The notes below the pieces were generated by a model, which did no database searches, was not told where the DNA came from, and saw only the letters and a list, made by a program, of their open reading frames with translations. From Palsa-147 sp963771905 (lineage in GTDB: Bacteria > Acidobacteriota > Terriglobia > Acidiferrales > UBA7541): 64,000 bases of DNA. The stretch is from positions 186,001-250,000 of the forward strand of contig CAVYVI010000003.1 of NCBI GenBank assembly GCA_963771905.1, given 5' to 3'. Positions 34,749 through 43,101 of this stretch are shown one piece after another. The first letter of the stretch is position 1, and the number at the start of each line of letters is the position of its first letter. A program made the position numbers and the translations under genes.

Positions 34749-35039
34749 CTAGCGGTCGAACTTTTCGCAGATTTGGAGCTGATGGATGGCTTCGTCGACC
34801 GCGCGAAGCGCTTCTTCCTTATGTCCGTCAAAATCGTGCGCGGCATCATGGATATGAGCGCGGGCATGGCGTAGGGATTCGATGGCCTCATGGATTTCGG
34901 GATGACGCTGGGCCGCCGCCGGTTGGCCGCTTGCCGGGAGAGCTCTCCCTGCCGGTGGCGCTGCGGGAGCCGCGGCCGGGAACGTGAGTGCGAGCATGAG
35001 AGCCAGCGCCGCGAAAAGACTCAAGATCCTCATCTTCAT
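34749..35039 (-). CDS. Small secreted histidine-rich helical protein
   Basis: 96 residues from MKMRILSLFAALALMLAL, a signal peptide, with GGAGG placed 8 bases before the ATG. An Ala/Pro linker follows, then a helical part with many His residues (HPEIHEAIESLRHARAHIHD and onward), ending LQICEKFDR. Regular spacing of His and acidic residues on amphipathic helices suggests metal binding or a CpxP-like periplasmic role. I do not recognise a named family. It is followed by a strong terminator, so it forms its own transcript. Confidence 0.72.
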   Translation of the reverse strand: MKMRILSLFAALALMLALTFPAAAPAAPPAGRALPASGQPAAAQRHPEIHEAIESLRHARAHIHDAAHDFDGHKEEALRAVDEAIHQLQICEKFDR

Positions 35040-35393
35040 AGGTCGATCCTCCTCGTCCGAATTGCGGCTCGGACAGCCGTGGATTGAATTGGGAGCCAAT
35101 GCATCGAACCCCGTTCCGCGCCCAAAGTTGACCGGAGAAATGTCTCCGGCGAGTAGTTGCGGGAACGCATCAATTCTAGCTGCGCCCGACGATCGAAAAA
35201 CTCGTTGTTGCACGGAATGTCCCCAAATGATTACGCCACGTTGCACCGCCAGCGAACCGCACGCTGCGCGCGCACCCGCGCCACCCCCTCCGCCGGGGGT
35301 GCCGGCCGAAAGTACCAGATACTCTTTCCTTACACGGCCTTGCCACCCTGATAGGTCGCGGTGCACGCCTCGTCTATTCTGGATGGGACGAAT
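35040..35393. other. Divergent intergenic region before the Ser/Thr kinase
   Basis: 354 bp between the His-rich secreted protein and the kinase, carrying both promoters. The GTG at 35361 would extend the kinase by 11 residues. I see no clear operator; a C-rich run near 35280-35300 (ccaccccctccgccggggg) can fold weakly. Confidence 0.35.
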
Positions 35394-37199
35394 ATGGATC
35401 AGCAGTCCAATTCGAAGCTGGGGCCGTCAAATCCGCGCGAACCGCGCGCTGGTTCGCAGCGTCAGGACACAGTTCTCCTGAGCGATGCGCCGGAGGCTGC
35501 CGCGCCGCGAGCGGACGCGAATCGTTTGCCGGACTCCGCCTCAGCAGTCGTTGCAAATTCGGGCAGCGGGGCCGGCACGAACGTCGCGCCGAATCTGGGA
35601 GCGGCCAGCTTCGCGGCGCTCTCGCAGCGCTACGACATACTCGGCGAAGCCGGCCACGGAAGCATGGGGATGGTCTACAAGGCGCGCGACCGCGAAACCG
35701 GCGAGGTGGTGGCGCTGAAGCTCCTGAAACCGGAGATCGCTTCCGACCAGGCGATGATGGATCGTTTCAAGAACGAACTGCTCTTCGCGCGCAAGATTAC
35801 TCACAAAAATATCTGCCGCGTTTACGAATTCAATCGCATCGCCGGCCTTGCCTATACATCGATGGAGTACGTCGAGGGCGAAAGCCTGCGCTCGGTGCTG
35901 AATCGCTTCGGGGCGTACTCGGTGCGCAAAGGCACGGACGTTGCGCTGCAGATTTGCGCCGGTCTGAAGGAAGCCCATGCCCAAGGCATCGTCCATCGTG
36001 ATCTGAAGCCCGAGAACGTGATGATCGACGCGCTCGGCAACGTGAAGGTGATGGACTTCGGCATCGCGCGCTCCATGGAAACGCAAACGCGATTGACGGG
36101 ATCGATGGCCGGCACGCCCGCCTACATGGCGCCGGAGCAGGTGGCCGGCAAGCGGGTGGACTATCGCACGGACATCTATTCGCTCGGATTGATGCTGTAT
36201 GAAATGTTTACGGGCGAGCCGGCGTTTCGTGCCGACAATCCCGTGGCCGTCGCGCTGAAGCAGATGCGCGAATCACCCCGGCCGCCGCATGAGATCGAAC
36301 CGACTCTGCCGGTGGGAATCGAACGCGCCATTCTGAGGTGCGTCGAGAAGGAACCCGAGAAGCGATTCCATTCGGTCGCCGAGTTGGAGAACGCGCTGCG
36401 CTCGCCCTCCGCGTCCGCGTTTACGACCGCGCCTGCTGTTGCTCCATCAGCCGCGCGCCCTCGGGCGCAGGCCGCCGCGTCGCCAGTTGCTCATCCGCGC
36501 GTTCCACTCGCGGCCGCGATCCCCGAGCGAAAGGGCGCGTCGCCCTTTCTGTGGGTTTTGCTCGGAGCGGTGCTCGTACTCGGAGGGTTGGCCGCAGGCC
36601 GGTCGATCGCCATCGCGAAGTCGGCAAAGCGGCTTCCTCCGCCGGTACGCGCCGCGGCTCCGCAGCCGCCAGATTTCGCGCTCGCGGTTCCATCGGTTCA
36701 GCCCAGGGCACCGAAGCCGGCCGAAGCCCAAGTGGTTGAGCCGGCCCCCACGACGCAGGAAGACGCCAATCCTCCTGCGGAATCTCATCCAACGGTAGAC
36801 TCGGCCGAAACACTGCCGAAACCTGTCGCGAAAGATAAATCGCCCTCGCCCGAATCGCTAGCGCCCCCGGAATCCTCTTCGGATCGGCCGTCTCATCCGG
36901 CCGCATCGAACCGCGGACTCCCGCCGGCCGCCGCCGACCAGACCTATTTGGTGGTCGGCCGCTTCGTGTTCGAAAACCGTGCTCAGCAGCACAAAAAGAA
37001 AGTGGAGGCGCTCGGGCTGCCCGCGGTAATCGTCACGAGACATCCGGCGGACCGACCCGGAGCGCTCTATGTCGTTGCGGCGGGCCCGTTCGATTCCAAG
37101 GACGTAGGAAAGCAACAGCAGAAGCTCGAATCGGCCGGCTTCTCGAACGTAACGCCGATCAAGGCAAGCGAAAACCAGGACAAGGCGCGGGATCACTGA
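35394..37199 (+). CDS. Membrane Ser/Thr protein kinase with extracytoplasmic SPOR domain
   Basis: 601 residues from MDQQSNSKLG; an in-frame GTG at 35361 is an alternative. After a low-complexity N-terminus of about 70 residues, a Hanks-type kinase has GEAGHGSMG (glycine loop), VALKLL (Lys), HRDLKPENV (catalytic loop), MDFGIA and MAPEQ. A Pro/Ala-rich juxtamembrane part leads to one membrane helix (FLWVLLGAVLVLGGLAAG). The Pro-rich exported linker ends in a SPOR-like domain (TYLVVGRFVFENRA... to PIKA). SPOR domains bind denuded murein glycans, so this kinase may sense cell-wall state. It lies upstream of PP2C and FHA genes. Confidence 0.9.
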   Translation: MDQQSNSKLGPSNPREPRAGSQRQDTVLLSDAPEAAAPRADANRLPDSASAVVANSGSGAGTNVAPNLGAASFAALSQRYDILGEAGHGSMGMVYKARDRETGEVVALKLLKPEIASDQAMMDRFKNELLFARKITHKNICRVYEFNRIAGLAYTSMEYVEGESLRSVLNRFGAYSVRKGTDVALQICAGLKEAHAQGIVHRDLKPENVMIDALGNVKVMDFGIARSMETQTRLTGSMAGTPAYMAPEQVAGKRVDYRTDIYSLGLMLYEMFTGEPAFRADNPVAVALKQMRESPRPPHEIEPTLPVGIERAILRCVEKEPEKRFHSVAELENALRSPSASAFTTAPAVAPSAARPRAQAAASPVAHPRVPLAAAIPERKGASPFLWVLLGAVLVLGGLAAGRSIAIAKSAKRLPPPVRAAAPQPPDFALAVPSVQPRAPKPAEAQVVEPAPTTQEDANPPAESHPTVDSAETLPKPVAKDKSPSPESLAPPESSSDRPSHPAASNRGLPPAAADQTYLVVGRFVFENRAQQHKKKVEALGLPAVIVTRHPADRPGALYVVAAGPFDSKDVGKQQQKLESAGFSNVTPIKASENQDKARDH

Positions 37200-37240
37200 T
37201 CGCTCTTTGCAGGCGCGATGCAGCCCGAGCGGAATACCAT

Positions 37241-38113
37241 ATGGTGGCATGCAACGGTTCAACAAGCGTGATGGCTGACCTGGAGGCGAGGGTGGCGCTG
37301 GATGTGGGCGCGCGCACCGACGTGGGGTGCGTGCGCGAGAACAATGAAGATTCTTTCGCTCTCGCGCCGGAGCTCAACATATTCGTCCTGTCGGATGGGA
37401 TGGGTGGGCAGGCATCCGGCGAGGTGGCCAGCCGGCTGGTTACGGAGACGATTATCGCGCATGCCCGCGCAGCAGCAGCGAATCCGTCGCTCGAGTTCTC
37501 CGGCGAGCGCATCGAAGGTGTGTCCGAGATTTCGAATCGCTTGGCGGCTTCGGTACGCCTGGCGAATCGCGCGGTGCGTGAAGCCGCGGAACGGAGCGCA
37601 ACGCGCCGCGGCATGGGAGCAACCGTCGTTGCAGTTCAGTTCGCTCAAGACCGCATGAGCCTGGCACACGTCGGCGACAGCCGCGCGTACCGCTGGCGCC
37701 GCGGCGAATTCGAACAGCTCACGCACGATCACTCCTTCGTTGCGGAACAGGTTCGGCAAGGAATGATGACCGAGGAAGAGGCGAACAGCAGCAAGCTGCA
37801 AAATGTTCTGCTGCGCGCGCTCGGAGTCGAGCCGGAGGTCAAGGTCGATGTCAGCGAAGAGCTCATGATGGAGGGCGACGCCGTGCTTCTCTGCTCCGAC
37901 GGGCTCACGCGCGAGCTCTCCGACGCGCAAATTGCCGCAATCCTCGCCGCGAATCACGACGCGCAGAAAGCGGCGGAACAGCTCGTGGAGATGGCGAAGA
38001 AAGCGGGCGGCAACGACAACGTCACCGTCATCGTGATTCGCCGCGCGCCAAAGCACACAAGCGCGTTTGAACGCATTTCGAACTGGCTTTGGGGCTCTTG
38101 GGAGCCATCTTAG
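37241..38113 (+). CDS. PP2C-family Ser/Thr phosphatase (Stp1-like)
   Basis: 290 residues from the first ATG; a start at MADLEARVALDVG (37271) is also possible. The metal-binding motifs of PPM phosphatases are in order: DVGCVRENNEDS, SDGMGGQASGE, AHVGDSRAYRWR, LCSDGLTREL and GGNDNVTVIVI. It should reverse phosphorylation by the upstream kinase (41 bp away). The FHA gene starts 12 bp after its stop. The C-terminus ends in a short Trp-rich tail. Confidence 0.93.
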   Translation: MVACNGSTSVMADLEARVALDVGARTDVGCVRENNEDSFALAPELNIFVLSDGMGGQASGEVASRLVTETIIAHARAAAANPSLEFSGERIEGVSEISNRLAASVRLANRAVREAAERSATRRGMGATVVAVQFAQDRMSLAHVGDSRAYRWRRGEFEQLTHDHSFVAEQVRQGMMTEEEANSSKLQNVLLRALGVEPEVKVDVSEELMMEGDAVLLCSDGLTRELSDAQIAAILAANHDAQKAAEQLVEMAKKAGGNDNVTVIVIRRAPKHTSAFERISNWLWGSWEPS

Positions 38114-38124
38114 GAGGCGCTGCG

Positions 38125-38859
38125 ATGTCGAAACTTGTTCTGAAATTCGAGGAATCAGTTCTGAAAGAAGTGCCGGTGGGCGGGACCGAAGTGAGCATCG
38201 GACGCTCGCCCGACAATGGCCTGGTGATCGATAACCCGGCGGTCTCCCATTACCACGCGCGCGTGTTCAACGAAGAAGGCCGTCTGATGCTCGAAGACTT
38301 TGGCAGCATGAACGGCACGTTCGTGAACGGCCAGCGCGTAAAAATGGTGACCCTCAAGCCCGGCGATTCGGTGGCCATCGGTAAGCACACGATTGTGGTC
38401 GCCGAAGGCCGCGATCCCAACGGCTTCGGCGCGCAGGGCGGCGAGGCGCGGCCCTCCGCGCCCAAAATCAATGAAACCGTCATGCTCAATACCAAAGACC
38501 GCCGCGAATTCCTGCAACGCGTCGCGGCGGCCGGCGAAAGCGTCCAGGTCGCGCCCTCGCGCCTCAAGGTTCCAACTCTCATCGTTCGCTCGGGCCGCGC
38601 AAATCAATACGAATTTGCTCTCACCGACAAGCTTACCGTCGTTGGAAAATCCGATATGGCCACGGTCAAGCTGAAAGGCTGGTTCGCACCGAAAGCCGCG
38701 ATTCAAATCAATCGCCGCGAAGACAATTCCTACTACGTCGGCTCCGCCGACCGCGTGCCAAAAGTCAATGGCCAGCCCATCACGCATCCCACCAAGCTCA
38801 ATTCCGGCGACATGATCGAGGTCGCCGGCGTCCGCCTCGAATTCGTCATTCGCGATTAG
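38125..38859 (+). CDS. FHA-domain protein with second degenerate FHA-like domain
   Basis: 244 residues from the ATG preceded by AGGAGG at 7-base spacing; the in-frame start at 38089 would overlap the phosphatase. The N-terminal FHA domain has IGRSPDNGLVI, VSHYHARV and EDFGSMNGTFVNG, with the phosphothreonine-binding Arg, Ser and Asn. A linker contains INETVMLNTKD, a possible phosphoacceptor Thr region. The C-terminal half repeats the fold (LTVVGKSDMATVKL...) without the conserved Arg/Ser, so it probably does not bind phosphothreonine. It is likely a kinase-regulated adaptor. Confidence 0.88.
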   Translation: MSKLVLKFEESVLKEVPVGGTEVSIGRSPDNGLVIDNPAVSHYHARVFNEEGRLMLEDFGSMNGTFVNGQRVKMVTLKPGDSVAIGKHTIVVAEGRDPNGFGAQGGEARPSAPKINETVMLNTKDRREFLQRVAAAGESVQVAPSRLKVPTLIVRSGRANQYEFALTDKLTVVGKSDMATVKLKGWFAPKAAIQINRREDNSYYVGSADRVPKVNGQPITHPTKLNSGDMIEVAGVRLEFVIRD

Positions 38860-38863
38860 CGCC

Positions 38864-39291
38864 GCACTTTGGTTTTGGTGTCATCCCGAGCGCAGTCGAG
38901 GGATCTGCGGTTTCCCGTACCGCCCCGCCCTCGCTCCTCGGCCCTGATCGGCGCACTTTGGTTTTGGTGTCATCCCGAGCGCAGTCGAGGGATCTGCGGT
39001 TTCCCGTACCCTCCCGCCGCGTGCCCCACAGGTCGCTGTTACATGTGGGTCCTGTCTTTGATCGCTCCCAGCGCCGCACTTTGGTTTTGGTGTCATCCCG
39101 AGCGCAGTCGAGGGATCTGCGGTTTCCCGTACCCTCCCGCCGCGTGCCCCACACGTCGCAGCTACATGCGGGTCCTGTCTTTGATCGCTCCCAGCGCCGC
39201 ACTTTGGTTTTGGTGTCATCCCGAGCGCAGTCGAGGGATCTGCGGTTTCCCGTACCCTCCCGCCGGGTGCCCCACAGGTCGCAGCTACATG
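38864..39291 (+). repeat. Four copies of a 58-bp SRRDD-type repeat, three with a 123-bp period
   Basis: The core from GCACTTTGGTTTTGG through ATCCCGAGCGCAGTCGAGGGAT to CCCGTACC starts at 38864, 38953, 39076 and 39199. Each core is 58 bp and nearly identical. The last three are followed by GTGCCCCACAGGTCGC..ACATG.GGGTC, a hairpin-forming tail. A 9-bp perfect form of that tail hairpin recurs alone at 41685-41709. Similar repeats are widespread in acidobacterial genomes as I recall. Confidence 0.85.
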
Positions 39292-39663
39292 CGGGTCTTG
39301 GTCCCGTCCGCTCCCAGTAGCACAGCCTTCAGGCTGTGCACCGTTCCGTCCGGAAGCGCAGACGCAACTCGCGAAGAAAAATTGATTTGCGCCCCGAGCG
39401 TCCTCTCACGTAGCGCCGGCATCTTGCCGGCGTTTCTCTGCGCGCATTTTCGTGCTCGGCCATCCGGAGGCGCCTGCCTGGCTTTGCCTTCCGCGTCGCG
39501 GCCGGGTCACCCGCAATTCGACAAGAAAGACTGATCCGGCCCGCCTCTCCTCGCCTTCTAACCTTCGAGCGAATTACGAAGTTGGCATCCTTCCGCCATA
39601 CCCGGGCGGGTGGCCAACTCTTTTGTGCGCCACTTTTCCTCTTGTTCCTCATCGTTGTGCTTG

Positions 39664-40105
39664 ACGCCTGACGACGATGGATGGTACCCCTGCGGCAGTT
39701 ACCGTATGAGTTCTATGCTTTTTGGGTTCGCCGTTGCACTTGCATTTCAGGGTGCCGCATTCTCGCCGCAGGCGAGGGTGCGGTTCTTGACTTTGACTTT
39801 CCCCCGTCCAACGCCTGACAAGTACGGATGGTACCAGTGCGGTGGCTAGCGCATCAGTTCTACGCTTTTTGGGTTCGCGGTTGCACTTGCATTTCCGGGT
39901 GCCGCATTCTCGCCGCAGGCGAGGGTGCGGTTCTTGACTTTGACTTTTCCCCGTCCAACGCCTGACAAGTACGGATGGTACCAGTGCGGTGGCTAGCGCA
40001 TCAGTTCTACGCTTTTTGAGGTTCGCCGTTGCACTTGCATTTCCGGGTGCCGCATTCTCGCCGCAGGCGAGGGTGCGGTTCTTGACTTTGACTTTCCCCC
40101 GTCGA
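39664..40105 (+). repeat. Three tandem 147-148 bp REP units upstream of the RAYT gene
   Basis: Units start with ACGCCTGAC at 39664, 39811 and 39958, and the next ACGCC begins at 40106, just before the RAYT start. Each carries the hairpin CCGCATTCTCGCC-GCA-GGCGAGGGTGCGG (39755-39783, 39902-39930, 40050-40078), 13 pairs including two T-G wobbles. A related copy occurs at 43753-43781. Confidence 0.88.
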
Positions 40106-40112
40106 ACGCCCG

Positions 40113-40673
40113 ATGGCCGCAGGCGCGGCGCATGCGATGCGTAACAAACTCGAACGGCGCTATGGCCAGAGGCAATTGCATTTCATTACGTGCAGTTGCT
40201 ACCGTCGACGCCCACTCCTCGGCGCAGCACGCAAGCGGGATCTGTTCCTCAAGATCTTGAACGAGGTACGGAAGAAATATCGATTCCGCCTCGTCGGCTT
40301 CGTGGTGATGCCGGAACACGTTCATCTGCTGATCTCGGAGCCGGCGGTTGGCACCCCGTCAACCGCGATGCAGATGCTGAAACAGCGCGTATCAAGACTG
40401 CTGCGCCGGAAGACAAGACGGCCGCGCAGTGCCGGCCAATTGCGTCTGTGGCAGGAGGCGTCGGGCGGCACGCCCAGAAGTTTCTGGCAGCCGCGGTTCT
40501 ACGATTTCAATGTGTGGAGCGGGAAGAAGATGATCGAGAAGCTGAACTACATGCACATGAATCCGGTGAAACGCGGTCTCGTCGCGGATGCGAAATTGTG
40601 GGCGTGGAGCAGCTACCGCTTTTACCAGTGCGGCGAAGAGAACGCGTGCACGCCGGATCGGGAACCCAGATAG
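40113..40673 (+). CDS. REP-associated tyrosine transposase (RAYT)
   Basis: 186 residues; MRNKLERRYGQRQLHFIT (40137) is an alternative start closer to the usual RAYT length. It is a Y1-transposase-like HUH nuclease: the HUH-type motif is PEHVHLLIS, and the catalytic Tyr is probably in KLNYMHMNPVKRGLV. A final basic/aromatic WSSYRFY block is typical of the family. RAYTs mobilise REP palindromes, and its gene directly follows three tandem REP units, with an inverted REP copy 71 bp downstream. The reading frame is intact. Confidence 0.92.
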   Translation: MAAGAAHAMRNKLERRYGQRQLHFITCSCYRRRPLLGAARKRDLFLKILNEVRKKYRFRLVGFVVMPEHVHLLISEPAVGTPSTAMQMLKQRVSRLLRRKTRRPRSAGQLRLWQEASGGTPRSFWQPRFYDFNVWSGKKMIEKLNYMHMNPVKRGLVADAKLWAWSSYRFYQCGEENACTPDREPR

Positions 40674-40743
40674 AATCGTCTACTTGGACAATCGAGAAAC
40701 AGGCCGCGTCCCATTCAACCACACCCCGACTCGATTCAACACC

Positions 40744-40772
40744 CGCATCCTCACCCCCGCCGCGAGAATGCG
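40744..40772 (-). repeat. Inverted REP copy downstream of the RAYT
   Basis: CGCATCCTC...GAGAATGCG forms a 9-position stem with one mismatch and, read on the minus strand, resembles the REP hairpin upstream (GCGAGAATGCGG). Together they make an upstream-direct/downstream-inverted arrangement around the transposase. Confidence 0.6.
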
Positions 40773-40780
40773 CCACCCGC

Positions 40781-41509
40781 CTAATCTGGCTTCTGTGCTG
40801 TTTGCTCCGCTGCTTGCTGTTCCCGCAGTCTGCGGGCAACGGCCCCGAGAGATTCCTCTTGCGGCTGAGCGACTTCATTCATTTGAGGTTGCGCGTGCGC
40901 TGCCGCTGACACAGCCGAGGACGATGTTGGGGCTGGTGCGACTGGCCTCGGAGCAAGGGCATCGGGAGCGAACTTTGCGGGGTCGAGGGCGACATCGCCT
41001 TGAATGAATGCGCTCACTTGCGTGCCCTCAGGAATCTTCATGTCCTTGCCGTGCATGAGCAGGAATAACGCGGACCCACCGAAGGTGAAAATGCTGGTAG
41101 CCACCATTGCGCCGATCATGGCGCCCTGATGCCCGCCCCCGCTTCCGCCTTCGACGGCGCGCAGCAGAACCTTTTCGCCATCGGCCAGCCGGACCTTATC
41201 TATATTCAGATCGAGATGGCCGGCACGGCCGAGCCGGCGCTTGTGCTGGGCGTCCGTGATCGTGGCCCATGCATTCGAGCCACGCGGAATGACGACCACT
41301 CCCTGGACTTTGACGTCTTCGACCGTCTCGAAGGCGACGAGATCGCCGGTGTGAGCGGTGGCGGAAGAGAGATTCTGGCTGAGAACGAGCTTGATCGGCG
41401 TGCCGTCCTCTAGGAAGAACGGTTTCACCTGATCCTGAGCCATAGCGGCGACGGGACCGAATACCAGGGCCGACGTCAAGAATGCTGAAAGAATGGTCTT
41501 AATCGACAT
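40781..41509 (-). CDS. Exported hypothetical protein, acidobacterial type
   Basis: 242 residues. MSIKTILSAFLTSALVFGPVAAMAQ is a signal peptide. The next 70 residues (PFFLEDGTPIKLVLSQNLSSATAHTGDLVAFE...) resemble a small beta-domain found repeatedly in acidobacterial secreted proteins. A central GGGHQGAMIGAMVATSIFTFGGSALFLLMHG is a membrane-like helix pair, and the C-terminus is Ala/Pro/Gln-rich with a coiled stretch. It has no enzymatic motif. Its stop lies 8 bp from the inverted REP element. Function is unknown. Confidence 0.75.
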   Translation of the reverse strand: MSIKTILSAFLTSALVFGPVAAMAQDQVKPFFLEDGTPIKLVLSQNLSSATAHTGDLVAFETVEDVKVQGVVVIPRGSNAWATITDAQHKRRLGRAGHLDLNIDKVRLADGEKVLLRAVEGGSGGGHQGAMIGAMVATSIFTFGGSALFLLMHGKDMKIPEGTQVSAFIQGDVALDPAKFAPDALAPRPVAPAPTSSSAVSAAAHAQPQMNEVAQPQEESLGAVARRLREQQAAEQTAQKPD

Positions 41510-41978
41510 GTTATCCTCTCGAACCGAAATTGCGGCGCGTATATCGAGAGGCTATGGTGCGAAATTACCGACGCCTATAGTACTTCTGAGTATACTGTGC
41601 CCTTTTCGTTAATGACCGATTGCGACGGGCGAAGATTCGCGGCGGGCGATACAGATGTAAATCGAGGTCTTGGCTTTCGGGTGCCCCACATGTCGGTGTT
41701 ACATGTGGGTCTTGGTTTTGCCTGCCGCAACGCGTTCGGCTCAGACGCAACACGAAAAGAAAAATTGAGTCGTGCCTCCATCGCCGCGCCTTCTAACCCT
41801 CCAGTGAAATACGAAGGTGGTATCCTTCCGCCAGGTTCGGCGGACCAACACGAATCCGAAACCCAGGCCCCGGCCTACCCGCCGAAAAGGGACAAAGGGG
41901 ACCGAGAGCTAACGTCGCGCACGCTTTTCTTCGTCGTCAACGCGGCGTCGAAGAAGTGAAGTACAGGAGCTGATCCAA
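41510..41978. other. Intergenic region with dispersed-repeat fragments
   Basis: 469 bp. It holds a 9-bp perfect hairpin CCCACATGT/ACATGTGGG (41685-41693 and 41701-41709), shared with the SRRDD tail at 39020-39050. A segment at about 41755-41835 resembles 39525-39600 (aagaaaaattgag..., ccttctaacc, tatccttccgcca). No gene is supported; the frame at 41597-41959 is repeat-derived. Confidence 0.5.
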
Positions 41979-42413
41979 ATGGAATTAGTGTCGCTGACGG
42001 TGTCCGTCGTCGCTCTTCTCGTATCCGTTTGGGCTATTTTTGATGTTAGGAAAAAGGTAAGAAAGCTAATTAAATTGGAATATCACCGCTCATACGCGAA
42101 GGTGCTTCAAGACATGGCCTGGATATTTGTCGAGCCTACCTGTACCGGTTATCCAGCAAACATAGTCAAAGGTCTAGAAGATTTTTCCATTCTGACACAT
42201 ATCCTAACACCGGGGCGACAGCCCGACACTCCAAAGCAAACCATAGAAAGGGAAGCTCTTGTTATGGCGGACGGGCTAGTAAGAAATGGATCCGCTAATT
42301 GGCTCCCAGAACTCGATATGGAAAGAGTTAAGCAGGCGCTGCTCGACTGGCAGAATCAAAAAAACAAAGTCCGTCTGCGCAACGTGCTCGGTGAACTTGA
42401 CAAGCTCTCATAA
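41979..42413 (+). CDS. Hypothetical small membrane-anchored protein, AT-richer than its neighbours
   Basis: 144 residues. One N-terminal membrane helix (LVSLTVSVVALLVSVWAIF) is followed by a Lys/Arg-rich segment and a helical soluble domain. The DNA uses more A/T and rarer codons than the surrounding genes, which suggests recent acquisition. There is no recognisable family or catalytic motif. It lies between repeat fragments and a convergent OB-fold-like gene. The frame is closed by tRNA-free sequence on both sides. Confidence 0.55.
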   Translation: MELVSLTVSVVALLVSVWAIFDVRKKVRKLIKLEYHRSYAKVLQDMAWIFVEPTCTGYPANIVKGLEDFSILTHILTPGRQPDTPKQTIEREALVMADGLVRNGSANWLPELDMERVKQALLDWQNQKNKVRLRNVLGELDKLS

Positions 42414-42454
42414 CGGGAAAGTCCCCTAGGCTCTAGGTTGCGGCGAACGCGGGC

Positions 42455-43030
42455 TTAGAACTCACAATCTAGGAGGTAGAGTTGTTGGCCGTTTTGCACA
42501 TCGGCAATCTTCCCTTGTATCGTAACCTCTTCGCCCGTACTGAGACGGCGTAGCGACATATCCCATTTCTTATCGAACCGGGCATTGATGGTGTCGTTCG
42601 GCTGGGATTTGAGTACAGCCGTCGCCCCAGAGGAGTCCGGTATCAACTGCAGCACTGTTCCAGAAACTCTAATCCATTGACCTTTGAAAGGTTCCATCAA
42701 ACCGTCGGCCTGAATCATAGTGCGGCCCTCATATAGTTGGAGCAATTCCCGAGCCGTTTTGTTGGTAAACGATCTTTGCTGCACTGGTTCAGAAGGGGAC
42801 GAAGCAGGACTCGACGGAATGCTTTCCGCCTGTAGCGCTGCTTTGCCGACCACATCGGTTTTTTCGCGAGCTATGTATGCTGTGTGACCAACGAAATAAG
42901 CCAACGCGATGGTCACAATACCGAGCGCGACCTGTTGTTTCAAATCAAATTTGAACGGATTAAGGACGATCACTGCGATGACCAAACCCGCAAGCACCGG
43001 CAGCACGAATTGTTCAAGAAAGGTGGGCAT
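42455..43030 (-). CDS. Membrane protein with C-terminal OB-fold-like domain
   Basis: 191 residues. Two N-terminal hydrophobic segments (about 8-25 and 35-52) anchor it. A Ser/Pro linker leads to a domain beginning FTNKTARELLQLYEGRTMIQADGLMEPFKGQWIRVSG and ending VTIQGKIADVQNGQQLYLLDCEF. That strand pattern (IRVSGTV...VTIQGKI...LYLLDCEF) matches tRNA_anti-like/OB-fold proteins that often follow a membrane anchor. Ligand and role are unknown. Confidence 0.65.
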   Translation of the reverse strand: MPTFLEQFVLPVLAGLVIAVIVLNPFKFDLKQQVALGIVTIALAYFVGHTAYIAREKTDVVGKAALQAESIPSSPASSPSEPVQQRSFTNKTARELLQLYEGRTMIQADGLMEPFKGQWIRVSGTVLQLIPDSSGATAVLKSQPNDTINARFDKKWDMSLRRLSTGEEVTIQGKIADVQNGQQLYLLDCEF

Positions 43031-43101
43031 CCGAAAACCGAACCAATTATATACCTAGCGGATTCGCAATTCGTGCAACTCGTGGAGCGCGCAGCAGCCG
43101 T

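Larger units (their letters stand above)
38860..40112. other. 1.25-kb non-coding repeat island
   Basis: The stretch between the FHA gene and the RAYT is made of repeats: four SRRDD-type units (38864-39300) and three tandem REP-hairpin units (39664-40105), with intervening unique sequence at 39300-39663. Open frames through it encode repeats of VSSRAQSRDLRFPV-like peptide and are not genes. Confidence 0.75.

Noticed and set aside
38864..39291. Repeat array considered as CRISPR
   Set aside because: Units of 58 bp at unequal spacing (89, 123 and 123 bp), near-identical spacers and no cas genes.
38869..39534. Open frame of 221 codons through the SRRDD repeats
   Set aside because: The peptide is the same repeat four times (SSRAQSRDLRFP); it results from the DNA repeat and not from a gene.
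41597..41959. Open frame of 120 codons between repeats
   Set aside because: It is made of dispersed-repeat sequence shared with 39020-39050 and 39525-39600.
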